Positions 20,835 through 28,657 of a stretch of 40,830 bases of DNA are shown here, piece by piece. The DNA comes from JAWVZB01 sp033722375. Its GTDB lineage: Bacteria > Actinomycetota > Nitriliruptoria > Nitriliruptorales > Nitriliruptoraceae. The notes beneath the pieces were generated by a model. The model did not search any database, was not told the DNA's origin, and saw nothing but the letters and a program-made list of their open reading frames with translations. Positions within the stretch are counted from its first letter, which is position 1. Each line of letters opens with the position of its first letter. The position numbers and the translations under genes are program-made. Location: NCBI GenBank assembly GCA_033722375.1, contig JAWVZB010000013.1, forward strand, positions 1 through 40,830, written 5' to 3'.

Positions 20835-21740
20835 CTAGGCCTCGTCCTGCGTGAGGTTCCAGAAGGTCGGTCCGACGGGGGTGGGATAGTCGGACAGCGC
20901 GATCAGGAACCCCTCGTCGTCGGTGCCGATCGGCAGCTGGGGGAGTGGGCGGCCGGCTGGGCCGGAGAGCACCTCGGCACCCCGGTAGACCCCGAACGTC
21001 GACTGGTGGCAGGGACACAGGAGCTCCCCGACCCGCGCGCGGTAGAGACCCACCGGGCAGCCGGCGTGGGTGCAGATCTTGGAGTAGGCGACCATGTCGT
21101 CGACCGTCTCGTGCTCCAACTGCGTGCTGATGTCGGGGCGGAGACCCACGAGCACCGTCTGGGCGTCGGCGGCGTGGGTGGCGCCTTCGGGGAACACCGT
21201 GATGACCTGGTCGGGGATGATGTCGGCAGCCTTGATCGGCGTGCCGTCACGGGTGACCAGCCGGACGCCTTCCCGCCACGGGGTGGTGAACAGTTCCTGC
21301 TGCGGGCCCGGGCCGAGCGAGCGGAACGGCAGGAGCAGTGCGAGCCCGAGCGATGCCCCGGCGCCGGCCAGCAGGCGCAGAAGGAACCGGCGTCTGCCTC
21401 CGCTCATGGCCTCGCCCATGCTCTGCTCGTACTGCCCCACGAACTCCTGTCGCCGCTCGGGTTGGGCCGACATCAGCGGGCGCTCTTCGATGACCTCCTG
21501 GCTGCCGACGATGACCCGGACCCAGATGCCGAGGCCGATCCCGATGGACCCCAGGGCCACGAACAGCAGCGTGCCCTCGAGCTGGGTCTGGCCACCAGCG
21601 ACGTAGACGCCGACCAGGGCGAGGCCGGCCACGATCGCCACGAGGAAGGCCACGGCGGCGCGACGGGCGGCGCGATCCTCGCGCTCGCGCTGCCGCTGCA
21701 GCTCGTCGACGGTCGTCCCGTCAGGCGTTGGGTTCGACAT
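20835..21740 (-). CDS. qcrA: Rieske iron-sulfur subunit of the bc complex
   Basis: A 301-residue protein. Three hydrophobic helices (about 28-48, 56-78 and 119-140), rather than one, are the actinobacterial form. The Rieske domain has Cys223-Thr-His225-x-x-Cys228 and Cys242-Pro-Cys244-His245, so the [2Fe-2S] ligands (223, 225, 242, 245) and the disulfide pair (228, 244) are all present. RRRFLLRLL before helix 3 resembles a twin-arginine-related signal used for this domain in the family. It takes an electron from quinol and passes it to cytochrome c. The start overlaps the qcrC 3' end by 20 bases. Confidence 0.96.
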   Translation of the reverse strand: MSNPTPDGTTVDELQRQREREDRAARRAAVAFLVAIVAGLALVGVYVAGGQTQLEGTLLFVALGSIGIGLGIWVRVIVGSQEVIEERPLMSAQPERRQEFVGQYEQSMGEAMSGGRRRFLLRLLAGAGASLGLALLLPFRSLGPGPQQELFTTPWREGVRLVTRDGTPIKAADIIPDQVITVFPEGATHAADAQTVLVGLRPDISTQLEHETVDDMVAYSKICTHAGCPVGLYRARVGELLCPCHQSTFGVYRGAEVLSGPAGRPLPQLPIGTDDEGFLIALSDYPTPVGPTFWNLTQDEA

Positions 21741-22554
21741 CGTCCTCGTCCTCCTCCGCCTTCTCTCCGAGCAGGTACATCACGACCAGCAGCCCCCCGA
21801 TGCCGAGCGTCCACGCCACGAGCCCCTCCCAGACGGGCCCGCTGCGGCCGAGGTGCACACCGCCGGGAGAGCCGCGATCGCGGAGCTCCATGACCCAGTG
21901 GACCACGGATTCGAGCTCCTCCTGGTCCAGCACGTCATCGCCGAAGACCGGCATGACGCCGGGTCCGGTCCGGATCGCCTCGGCGATCTCGAGCGGTGTG
22001 GCGTCGTCGAGGGGCGAGCTCACGTCCTGCTGCCCGACCGCCACGCCGGCGGCGGTCGGGCCGTGGCAGGCGGCGCAGTTGGTGGTGAACAGCTCGAGGC
22101 CGGTCGACAGCTCCGAGTCGGGCCAGCCGCGGATGTCGGGGATCGGTGGCCCACCGCCCTCGCCGAGACTGGCCACGTAGGCCACCAGCGCACGTCGTTC
22201 TGCGTCGCTCACCTGCTGGGGACGGTGCTGGAGCTGCTCGTTGGCGTTGTCGAGTGGCATGCGCCCCGTCCGCAGCATGAAGTCGACAGACGCGGGGCCC
22301 ACGTCCACGAGCGACGGGCCGTACGCCTCCGGTGCCGCTTCGCGGGAGATGCCACGCCCCGCCTCCCCGTGACACAGGGCGCAACTGCGTCCGAAGAGCT
22401 GCTCGCCTTCCTCGATGAGGTCGGGGTCGTCGAGATCGATGTCCCCGGACTCCTGCGCGACCGCTGTGTACGCGGTGTTGAGAACGACCGCGCCCACGAA
22501 CAGGCTCACGGCGGCGGCGGCGAGCCTCAGGGCAGATGGCGCAGGGCTGGGCAC
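21721..22554 (-). CDS. qcrC: Diheme cytochrome c subunit of the bc complex
   Basis: A 277-residue protein. It has an N-terminal hydrophobic segment (about 10-32), then two heme c motifs, Cys58-Ala-Leu-Cys61-His62 and Cys160-Ala-Ala-Cys163-His164, with Met candidates in GRMPL and GVMPVF as sixth ligands. A C-terminal helix (WEGLVAWTLGIGGLLVVMYLL) anchors it, and the tail is acidic. This diheme form replaces soluble cytochrome c in actinobacteria and passes electrons directly to the aa3 oxidase; no oxidase genes lie in this window. It starts at GTG 22554 with an almost leaderless promoter whose -10 overlaps the stop codon of the slipin gene. Confidence 0.95.
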   Translation of the reverse strand: MPSPAPSALRLAAAAVSLFVGAVVLNTAYTAVAQESGDIDLDDPDLIEEGEQLFGRSCALCHGEAGRGISREAAPEAYGPSLVDVGPASVDFMLRTGRMPLDNANEQLQHRPQQVSDAERRALVAYVASLGEGGGPPIPDIRGWPDSELSTGLELFTTNCAACHGPTAAGVAVGQQDVSSPLDDATPLEIAEAIRTGPGVMPVFGDDVLDQEELESVVHWVMELRDRGSPGGVHLGRSGPVWEGLVAWTLGIGGLLVVMYLLGEKAEEDEDDVEPNA

Positions 22555-22563
22555 GGGTGCCCG

Positions 22564-22569
22564 AGGCTA
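22564..22569 (-). promoter_or_regulatory. -10 element (TAGCCT) of qcrC overlapping the slipin stop codon
   Basis: On the minus strand, TAG (22569-22567) ends the slipin gene and continues as TAGCCT. The predicted +1 near 22557 leaves a three-base leader before GTG 22554. The upstream genes may also read through. Confidence 0.5.
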
Positions 22570-23364
22570 CCGACCCTCCTCCGTCCGGCTGTCCGTGACG
22601 CTCCGCGTTGCGTCGGTGGCGGCTTCGAGGAAGCGCAGGAGCTCCATCGGGAGGGGGAAGATCAGGGTGGAGTTCTTCTCGGCGGAGACCTCGAGCATCG
22701 TCGACAGCACGCGGAGCTGCATCGCACCCGGCGAGCCTGCCATCACGGTGGCCGCTTCCGACAGCCGCTCTGCCGCTTCGAACTCACCTTCTGCGTGGAT
22801 CACCTTCGCGCGGCGGTCGCGTTCCGCCTCGGCCTGTCGCGCCATGGCCCGGCGCATGGCCTCGGGGAGCTCGACGTCCTTCACCTCGACGAGTGTGACC
22901 TTGACGCCCCATGGGTTCGTGAGATCGTCGATCACGCTCTGAAGGCGGTCGTTGATCTCGTCGCGGTTGATGAGCAGCTCGTCGAGGTCGACCTGCCCCA
23001 CGATCGAGCGCAGCGTGGTCTGCGCCACCTGGGAGGTTGCGAAGAGGTAGTTCTGCACGTTGACGACCGCGCTCACGGGCTCGGTGACGTTGAAGTAGGT
23101 CACTGCGTTGACGCGGACGGTGACGTTGTCCTTCGTGATCACGTCCTGGGGCGGGATGTCCATGGTCACGGTCTGGAGGTTGACCTTCTGCATCCGGTCG
23201 ATGATCGGGACGATGAAGAACAGGCCGGGCCCCTTGGCGCCCGTGACCCGGCCGAGTCGGAAGATCACCCCCCGTTCGTACTCCTGCACGATGCGGATCG
23301 CCGAGGCGATCACACCGAGCACGATGACGAGCGCGACGATGGCGCCGATGGTGACTGGACTCAT
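22567..23364 (-). CDS. Slipin / SPFH (band 7) membrane protein
   Basis: A 265-residue protein with an N-terminal helix (VTIGAIVALVIVLGVIASAI), then the SPFH domain (IVQEYERGVIFRLGRVTGAKGPGLFFIVPIIDRMQKV). A Glu/Arg/Ala-rich helix follows and should oligomerise it. Slipins of this type form membrane scaffolds and are paired with NfeD proteases. The start is ATG 23364, with the upstream NfeD stop overlapping by four bases (ATGA), so the two are translationally coupled. The long upstream extension of the reading frame lies inside the NfeD gene and is rejected. Its stop codon is part of the qcrC promoter. Confidence 0.93.
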   Translation of the reverse strand: MSPVTIGAIVALVIVLGVIASAIRIVQEYERGVIFRLGRVTGAKGPGLFFIVPIIDRMQKVNLQTVTMDIPPQDVITKDNVTVRVNAVTYFNVTEPVSAVVNVQNYLFATSQVAQTTLRSIVGQVDLDELLINRDEINDRLQSVIDDLTNPWGVKVTLVEVKDVELPEAMRRAMARQAEAERDRRAKVIHAEGEFEAAERLSEAATVMAGSPGAMQLRVLSTMLEVSAEKNSTLIFPLPMELLRFLEAATDATRSVTDSRTEEGR

Positions 23365-24698
23365 GACTGCTCCTCGCTGTCGTTGCTGTTCCTGGTCGTG
23401 TGGGTGACGATGAGGTCGAGATTGTCGCGTCCCACGATCGTCACGTCGTCGCCGTCCCGCAAGGGTTCGGTATCGCTGTCGTTGCGGACGACCCGCCAGT
23501 AGGTGCCGTCGAGGACCACCCGCGGCGGTCGGTCGGCGTCCGGTCGACGGACCACGGCTTCTCTCCCGATCAGTGCGTCCGAAGCGACGTGGCTCGAGGT
23601 GCCGCGGGAGCGCCGTACGAGCCAGCCGGCGAGGATCACCATCCCGAAGAGCACCAGAGCCGTCGGCCACAGCACCCACAGGTCGATGCCGATCCCGGTC
23701 GGTTCCTGGAACAGGAAGATGCCGCCGAGGATCAGCGCGACCGTGCCTCCTGCCGCCCCGATCCCGACCCCGGGCGCGAACAGCTCCGCGAGGAACAGCC
23801 CGCCGGCGAGGATCAGCAGCGCGACACCGGCGATGTTGACGGGGAGCACGGACAGCGAGAAGAACGACAGGATCAGAAGCACGGCGCCGATGATCCCGCC
23901 GGCACCGAGGCCGGGGTTGGCGACCTCGTAGATGATCCCGAGCGTGCCGAGGGACAGGAAGACGAACGCGAGGTTGGGGTCGGCGATGAGCTGCAGAAGC
24001 CGTCGGGTGCCCGACATCTCCAGGGGGACGGTTCCCGCGTCTGCAGTCTCCAGCGTGACCTCTCCGCTCGTGACCGTGACCACGGTCCCGTCGATCTCGT
24101 CGAGAAGCGTGTCGAGATCGTTGCTGATGAGATCGACCGCCCCGACCTCGAGCGCTTCGTCCGCGGTCACGGAACGACCCTCCCGTACCGAGTCGACCGC
24201 GAACTCGACGTCGCGTCCCCGCTCGTCAGCGATGGCTTCGGCGTACGCGGCGGCGTTCTCGACGATCTTGTCGCCGACCTCGCCGCCTTCGAGGTCGACG
24301 GGGGTCGCTGCGCCGATCGTCGTTGCGGGGGCCATCGCTGCGACGTGCGCCGCCAGGGTGATGAAGGTCCCGGCCGACCCGGCATCGGCGCCGCGGGGTG
24401 ACACGTAGACGACGATGGGAACGTCGGCGTTCAGGAACGACTGCACGATGTCGCGCATCGAGGTCACGAGTCCGCCGGGGGTGTCCAGCTCGACCACGAC
24501 CGCGACGTGGCCCTCCCGCTCGGCCTGGGCGACGACGTCACGGAGGTGATCGGCGACGACGGGAGTGATCGGACCGTCGACCGTGGTGGTCGCAACGGTG
24601 GGCCCCTGGGCGAGCGCCGTCCCCGCCGTCGCCAGGGCGAGGGCGGTCACGAAGGCGAGCGCCCAGGCTGTCAGCAGTCGCGTCGGTGCGGGTCCCAT
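23361..24698 (-). CDS. NfeD-type membrane serine protease
   Basis: About 445 residues. It has a signal peptide (cleavage likely after ATAGTALAQ), then a ClpP-like protease domain with the catalytic Ser108 in the DAGSAGTFI motif and Lys144 in VGDKIVE, the Ser-Lys dyad of this family. Four to five helices follow (about 245-370), and the C-terminal soluble part is the NfeD OB-fold domain (LIGREAVVRRPDA). The protease trims membrane-associated partners such as stomatin/slipin. I start at ATG 24698; an ATG six codons upstream is also possible. It overlaps the slipin gene and precedes the bc-complex operon. Confidence 0.9.
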   Translation of the reverse strand: MGPAPTRLLTAWALAFVTALALATAGTALAQGPTVATTTVDGPITPVVADHLRDVVAQAEREGHVAVVVELDTPGGLVTSMRDIVQSFLNADVPIVVYVSPRGADAGSAGTFITLAAHVAAMAPATTIGAATPVDLEGGEVGDKIVENAAAYAEAIADERGRDVEFAVDSVREGRSVTADEALEVGAVDLISNDLDTLLDEIDGTVVTVTSGEVTLETADAGTVPLEMSGTRRLLQLIADPNLAFVFLSLGTLGIIYEVANPGLGAGGIIGAVLLILSFFSLSVLPVNIAGVALLILAGGLFLAELFAPGVGIGAAGGTVALILGGIFLFQEPTGIGIDLWVLWPTALVLFGMVILAGWLVRRSRGTSSHVASDALIGREAVVRRPDADRPPRVVLDGTYWRVVRNDSDTEPLRDGDDVTIVGRDNLDLIVTHTTRNSNDSEEQS

Positions 24699-24807
24699 GC
24701 CCCCATCATCGCGCATCGGATGGTCGTCGTGCAGGTGCGGTCGGTGCGGCGGCCCTCTCGGCTGCGAGCTGGCACGCTGTGGGCGAACCGAGGACGGGAG
24801 ATGACCC

Positions 24808-25107
24808 ATGATCGTTGCGTTCTCCGTCAGCCCCGGGGGCGTGGGAGACTCGGTCGGTGACCTCGTCGCCGACTGCGTCCGTATCGTCCGGGAGAGCGGG
24901 CTCCCCAACGAGACCAACGCGATGTTCACCAACATCGAGGGGGAGTGGGACGAGGTGATGGCGGTGGTGAAGCGGTGCATGGATCACCTGGCCGAGCATG
25001 TGCCCCGCGTCGGCCTGGTGCTCAAGGCGGACCATCGTCCCGGCCACGAGGGCGGGTTGACCGCCAAGGTCGAGCGGGTCGAGTCGAGGTTGGACGGGGG
25101 CGCCTGA
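24808..25107 (+). CDS. Thiamine-binding protein, MTH1187/YkoF-like
   Basis: A 99-residue protein of the MTH1187 family. The family core NAMFTNIEGEWDEVMAVVKRC is intact, with the N-terminal strand MIVAFSVSPGG. Members bind thiamine or its precursor in a small alpha/beta sandwich. ATG 24808 follows GGGAG. It stands alone between the divergent NfeD gene and the convergent EamA gene. thiE lies 1.7 kb downstream, a weak link to thiamine metabolism. Confidence 0.88.
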   Translation: MIVAFSVSPGGVGDSVGDLVADCVRIVRESGLPNETNAMFTNIEGEWDEVMAVVKRCMDHLAEHVPRVGLVLKADHRPGHEGGLTAKVERVESRLDGGA

Positions 25108-25116
25108 CCCGCGGGT

Positions 25117-26064
25117 TCAGCTCTCGCGTCGGGACGTGAGCCACGCCCCGACCAGGACGAGCGCCGTGCCCGCGATCGCCAGGGGATGGATGTCCTCGCT
25201 GCGGAAGACCGCCCCGAGCACGATGGCGACGACCGGCACGAAGTAGATCGCGATCGACCCGCGGGGCCCCCCGACGCGTCCCACCAGCGTGGTCATGGCG
25301 ACGAAAGCGAGTCCGGTCCCGAGCACGCCCAGAGGCACCATCGCGAGTGCCGCGCCCCAGTCCCAGGTCGATGCCGGGATCTGCCACAGGCCCACGGGGA
25401 CGACGATCACCAGCGACGCCAACTGCGCACGGAGCAGGACCGGGAGTGCCCCGTAGCGCTGCTGGAGTGGCACCGCCATGTTGGCGGCCAGTCCGTAGAG
25501 GACGACCGCGAGGACCACGAGCACCGTGCCCAGCGCTTCTGCGTCCGCGTCGCGGACCTGCGGCCACGAGATCGCGAACACCCCGAGGAAGCCAACCAGG
25601 ATGCCGGAGATCTGTGCCCGTCCCGGCAGTCGCCGCAGCAGGCCCACCGACCACAGGGCGGTGGTGAGCGGCACGGCGCCGTTGAGCATCCCGGCGACCG
25701 ACGAGTCGATCCACTGCTGGGCGATCGGGAAGAGCGTCAGCGGGATCCCGACCCACACCAGTCCCAGCAACCCGATGCGTCCCAGGTCGGAGCGGTCGAC
25801 AGGGCGACGTGCACGCGGCACGAGTGCCAGTGCCGACACGCCGAGCCCGACCCTCGCGAGCGTCACCACCCCGGGTGCGAACGCGTCCAGGCCGATCGCC
25901 ATGAAGAGGAACGACGAGCCCCAGATCGCGGCGATGGTCGCGAGCAGCCCCCACTCGGTGGCGCCGAAGGCGTCGGAGATCGTCCCCGCGCTGGTCTGGA
26001 GGAGTCGGCTGCGCGCTGGCGCCGCAACGGGTGGCCGCTCGGGAGGGGACTGCTCGTCGTTCAC
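25117..26064 (-). CDS. EamA/DMT family transporter
   Basis: A 315-residue protein with ten hydrophobic helices in two EamA repeats (the first begins GLLATIAAIWGSSFLFMAIGL; the second begins around GTVLVVLAVVLYGLAA). The signature GSSFLFMAIG is typical of drug/metabolite transporters. The substrate is unknown. The start is GTG 26064, overlapping the DNA glycosylase stop (GTGA at 26061-26064), so it is coupled to the upstream gene. An odd pairing, possibly only for expression. Confidence 0.88.
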   Translation of the reverse strand: MNDEQSPPERPPVAAPARSRLLQTSAGTISDAFGATEWGLLATIAAIWGSSFLFMAIGLDAFAPGVVTLARVGLGVSALALVPRARRPVDRSDLGRIGLLGLVWVGIPLTLFPIAQQWIDSSVAGMLNGAVPLTTALWSVGLLRRLPGRAQISGILVGFLGVFAISWPQVRDADAEALGTVLVVLAVVLYGLAANMAVPLQQRYGALPVLLRAQLASLVIVVPVGLWQIPASTWDWGAALAMVPLGVLGTGLAFVAMTTLVGRVGGPRGSIAIYFVPVVAIVLGAVFRSEDIHPLAIAGTALVLVGAWLTSRRES

Positions 26065-26681
26065 GGCGTGAGCGTCTCCGTGGCCCTCCAGAGGTACCAG
26101 GCAGCCACCGACCGGTAGGGGCGGAAACGCTCACCGAGCGGCTCCAGCTCTTCTGCCTCCGGCGTCCTGCCGTCGAGGTAGGCGAGTCCGTATCCCTTGC
26201 GTACCCCGAGGTCGCCGATCGGCCAGACGTCCGGACGCCGGAGCTGGAAGATCAAGAACATCTCGGCCGTCCACGGGCCGATCCCACGGATCGGTAGCAG
26301 CCGTTCGATCACCGCGTCGTCGTCGAGCCGGGAGACGTCTCGCAGCTTCACGGAGCCCTCCGCCACCTTCGTCGCGAGGTCGCGGATCGACAGTGCCTTG
26401 CTGTTGGAGAGACCGGCACCCCGCAGGTCGTCGTGGTCGGTGGCGAGCACGTCCTCGGGCGTCGGGCGCGGCCCGAGCAGGTCGGACACCCGACCCCAGA
26501 TGGTCCGCGCTGCGGCGCCGCTGAGCTGCTGGTAGACGATCGCTCGAGCCAGTGCGACGAAGTGGCTGGGCTGGCGGGGGCGCAGCTGACAGGGACCGTG
26601 GATCTCGTAGAGGTCGCGCATGACGTCGTCCCGTTGCGCGAGGTCGCGCGACGCGGCGCGCAGATCACGATCGGTCAGCAT
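26061..26681 (-). CDS. DNA-3-methyladenine glycosylase, AlkA/HhH-GPD type
   Basis: A 206-residue base-excision enzyme. The helix-hairpin-helix motif (about 129-141; LLPIRGIGPWTAEMF) is followed by the catalytic Asp157 in WPIGDLGVRKG. It removes alkylated bases by flipping them out of the helix. There is no iron-sulfur cluster motif, which favours the AlkA rather than the Nth/MutY branch. The length is that of the short AlkA2-like forms lacking the N-terminal domain. It starts at ATG 26681; a GAGGA lies a little far upstream. It is coupled to the EamA gene. Confidence 0.92.
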   Translation of the reverse strand: MLTDRDLRAASRDLAQRDDVMRDLYEIHGPCQLRPRQPSHFVALARAIVYQQLSGAAARTIWGRVSDLLGPRPTPEDVLATDHDDLRGAGLSNSKALSIRDLATKVAEGSVKLRDVSRLDDDAVIERLLPIRGIGPWTAEMFLIFQLRRPDVWPIGDLGVRKGYGLAYLDGRTPEAEELEPLGERFRPYRSVAAWYLWRATETLTP

Positions 26682-26713
26682 CAGGCGGGGTCGTCCTCGT
26701 GGGAGGCGCCTGA

Positions 26714-26719
26714 ACGGTA
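26714..26719 (-). promoter_or_regulatory. Candidate -10 element (TACCGT) of the DNA glycosylase gene
   Basis: TACCGT on the minus strand, with predicted start near 26707 and a 25-base leader. It is back to back with the thiE element 40 bases away. Confidence 0.4.
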
Positions 26720-26760
26720 CGGCAGTCCGACGGGACGGGGCGGCTCGGGCACTTGGGCTC

Positions 26761-26766
26761 TAGCGT
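26761..26766 (+). promoter_or_regulatory. Candidate -10 element (TAGCGT) of thiE
   Basis: The predicted start near 26773 leaves a 22-base leader containing CAGGAG before the GTG at 26795. Confidence 0.45.
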
Positions 26767-26794
26767 GGCGACGCATCCTGTTCCAGGAGTTCCC

Positions 26795-27448
26795 GTGGCC
26801 GAGTCGCTCGACGTCGGTGTCTACGTCGTCACCGCAGCCGGACTGGTGGACGGACGCAGCCACCTCGACGTGGCCAACGCTGCGCTCGCCGGCGGTGCCG
26901 ACGTCGTGCAGGTCCGTGCCCCCGAGCTCGACCGCGACCAGTTGCGCGGGCTCGCACGCGACGTCGCCGCCGCTGCCCGCGCGACTCGGACCGTGTGTGT
27001 GATCAACGACGACCTCGAGGTGGCGCTCGACGTCGAGGCGACCGGGGTCCATCTCGGGCAGGCGGACCTCGCCCAACGCGGGTACGCCATGGGTGCCATC
27101 CGTCAGCGGCTCGGGTCCGAGCGTGTCCTCGGGATCTCGGCCAGCGACGTCGATCAGGCGCGAACGGCGGAAGAGAACGGGGCCGACTACCTCGGCGTCA
27201 CCGTGTTCCAGACGGACACCAAGTCGGAGGCCGACCCGGTGGGCCTGGACGGTCTGGAGTCGATCGCCGCCGCAGTGACGATCCCGGTGGTCGCGATCGG
27301 CGGCATCCACGAGGGCAACGCGCGGGAGGCCCTCCGTGCCGGGGCGACCGGGATCGCGGTCGTCTCGGCGGTCGCCGGTGCCGAGGATCCCGTGGCGGCC
27401 ACCGAGCGCCTCCGTGAGGTCGTTGCCGCTCATCGCTCCCCCGACTGA
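26795..27448 (+). CDS. thiE: Thiamine-phosphate synthase
   Basis: A 217-residue TIM-barrel enzyme that joins the pyrimidine and thiazole halves of thiamine. Blocks in order: DVGVYVVTAAG, ADVVQVRAPELD (the pyrophosphate strand, usually QLR.K), VINDDLEVALDVEATGVHLGQADLA (metal and pyrimidine site), VTVFQTDTK (the TxTK phosphate loop) and AIGGIHEGN (glycine-rich phosphate loop). Start GTG 26795 follows CAGGAG; upstream codons in frame are non-conserved. The substitution at the QLRxK position is mild. The neighbouring AIR-synthase-like gene starts 95 bases later but is not clearly thiL. Confidence 0.9.
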   Translation: MAESLDVGVYVVTAAGLVDGRSHLDVANAALAGGADVVQVRAPELDRDQLRGLARDVAAAARATRTVCVINDDLEVALDVEATGVHLGQADLAQRGYAMGAIRQRLGSERVLGISASDVDQARTAEENGADYLGVTVFQTDTKSEADPVGLDGLESIAAAVTIPVVAIGGIHEGNAREALRAGATGIAVVSAVAGAEDPVAATERLREVVAAHRSPD

Positions 27449-27543
27449 ACGAGCGCTGGATGTCTACCTGTCCGGGCTGACGGCGAGCGGCGAGCGCCCC
27501 GGGAGCCTAGGTCTGGTGGTGCAGCGAGCGAGGACGTTCCCAC

Positions 27544-28629
27544 GTGGAAGATGGTGCGGTCACGAACCCTCCGGGGAAGATCACCGCGGACGTGTACCGG
27601 CAGGTGATCCTCCAGCACCTCGGTGCGGCCGACGACGCGGTGGTCGTTCCGTCGCAGCACGGTGTCGACATCGGCGTCGTACGCATCGGCGATGGCAACG
27701 TGATGGCCCTCAGTGCCGACCCGGTGTTCATCGTGCCCGCGTACGGCTGGGAACGCGCCGCCTGGTTCGCGGTGCACATCCTCGCCTCGGATGCGGCGCT
27801 GTCAGGGCTGCCGCTGAGGTGGATGACGGTCGACCTGAACCTCCCGATGGAGCTGTCCGACGACGATCTGGCCGCCATGTGGACCGCGTTCTCCGAGACC
27901 TGCGAACAGCTCGCGATCGCCATCGTCACCGGACACACGGGCCGGTACGAGGGCTGCAACTGGCCGATGGTCGGCGGCGCGACCTGCTTCGCCGTTGGTC
28001 CCGAGGACCGGTACGTGACCCCCAAGGGCGCCCGGGCCGGGGACCGCGTCATCGTCACCAAGGGCGCCGCCATCGAGGCCACCGCGCTGTTCGGGGCCAC
28101 GTTCACGCCGCGGCTCGCGGAGGAGCTGGGGTCGGACGTCGCGGATGACGCGGATGCGCTGTTCGACTCGATGACGGTCGTGCCCGAGTGTCGCGTCGCG
28201 GCGAACTACGGCCTGCGCGACGACGGGGTGACCGCGATGCACGACGCGACCGAGGGCGGGGTGCTCGGCGGGCTCGTCGAGATCGCCGACGCTGCCGGGC
28301 TCGGCATCCGGGTCGACAAGGACGCGATCCCGGTCCGGCCCGAGGTGCGGACGGTCTGTGATCACGTGGGGATCGACCCCTACGTCTCCATCAGCGAGGG
28401 CACGCTCCTGGCGACGGTGCGCCCCGACCACGCCGCTGGCTTCCTCGCGGCGCTCGACGACGCCGGGATCGAGGCGGCCGACGTGGGGGAGATGCGACCC
28501 GAGCGGGAGGCGAAGGTGCTCGTCGTGGATGGTGCCGAGACCCCGCTCGAGCATCCCGACGTGGACCCTTTCTGGGAAGCGTTCGGACGCTGGGCCATCG
28601 AAGCGGAGCGAGCCACCGACAGCGGCTGA
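27544..28629 (+). CDS. AIR synthase-like (HypE/ThiL superfamily) protein
   Basis: A 361-residue protein. The N-terminal half has the superfamily's ATP-binding pattern (ALSADPVFIVPAYGWERAAWFAVHILASD), and the C-terminal half has the glycine-rich HDATEGGVLGGLVEIADAA. It most resembles the HypE-like AIRS group; the GDDAAV motif of ThiL is not found. These enzymes form or cleave acyl- or amino-phosphate intermediates using ATP. There is no hydrogenase gene nearby, so a HypE role is unlikely. The gene ends 28 bases before the glycosidase-like gene, suggesting a shared mRNA. Start GTG 27544 is tentative. Confidence 0.75.
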   Translation: MEDGAVTNPPGKITADVYRQVILQHLGAADDAVVVPSQHGVDIGVVRIGDGNVMALSADPVFIVPAYGWERAAWFAVHILASDAALSGLPLRWMTVDLNLPMELSDDDLAAMWTAFSETCEQLAIAIVTGHTGRYEGCNWPMVGGATCFAVGPEDRYVTPKGARAGDRVIVTKGAAIEATALFGATFTPRLAEELGSDVADDADALFDSMTVVPECRVAANYGLRDDGVTAMHDATEGGVLGGLVEIADAAGLGIRVDKDAIPVRPEVRTVCDHVGIDPYVSISEGTLLATVRPDHAAGFLAALDDAGIEAADVGEMRPEREAKVLVVDGAETPLEHPDVDPFWEAFGRWAIEAERATDSG

Positions 28630-28657
28630 GGCCACACCTGCGAGGAAAGACGGACAG

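Noticed and set aside
22567..23679. N-terminal extension of the slipin reading frame upstream of 23364
   Set aside because: The extra 105 residues are Arg-rich and lie in the NfeD gene in another frame. The ATGA overlap defines the start.
27544..28629. thiL (thiamine-monophosphate kinase) because thiE is next to it
   Set aside because: The GDDAAV motif and other ThiL-specific residues were not found; HypE/AIRS-like features fit better.
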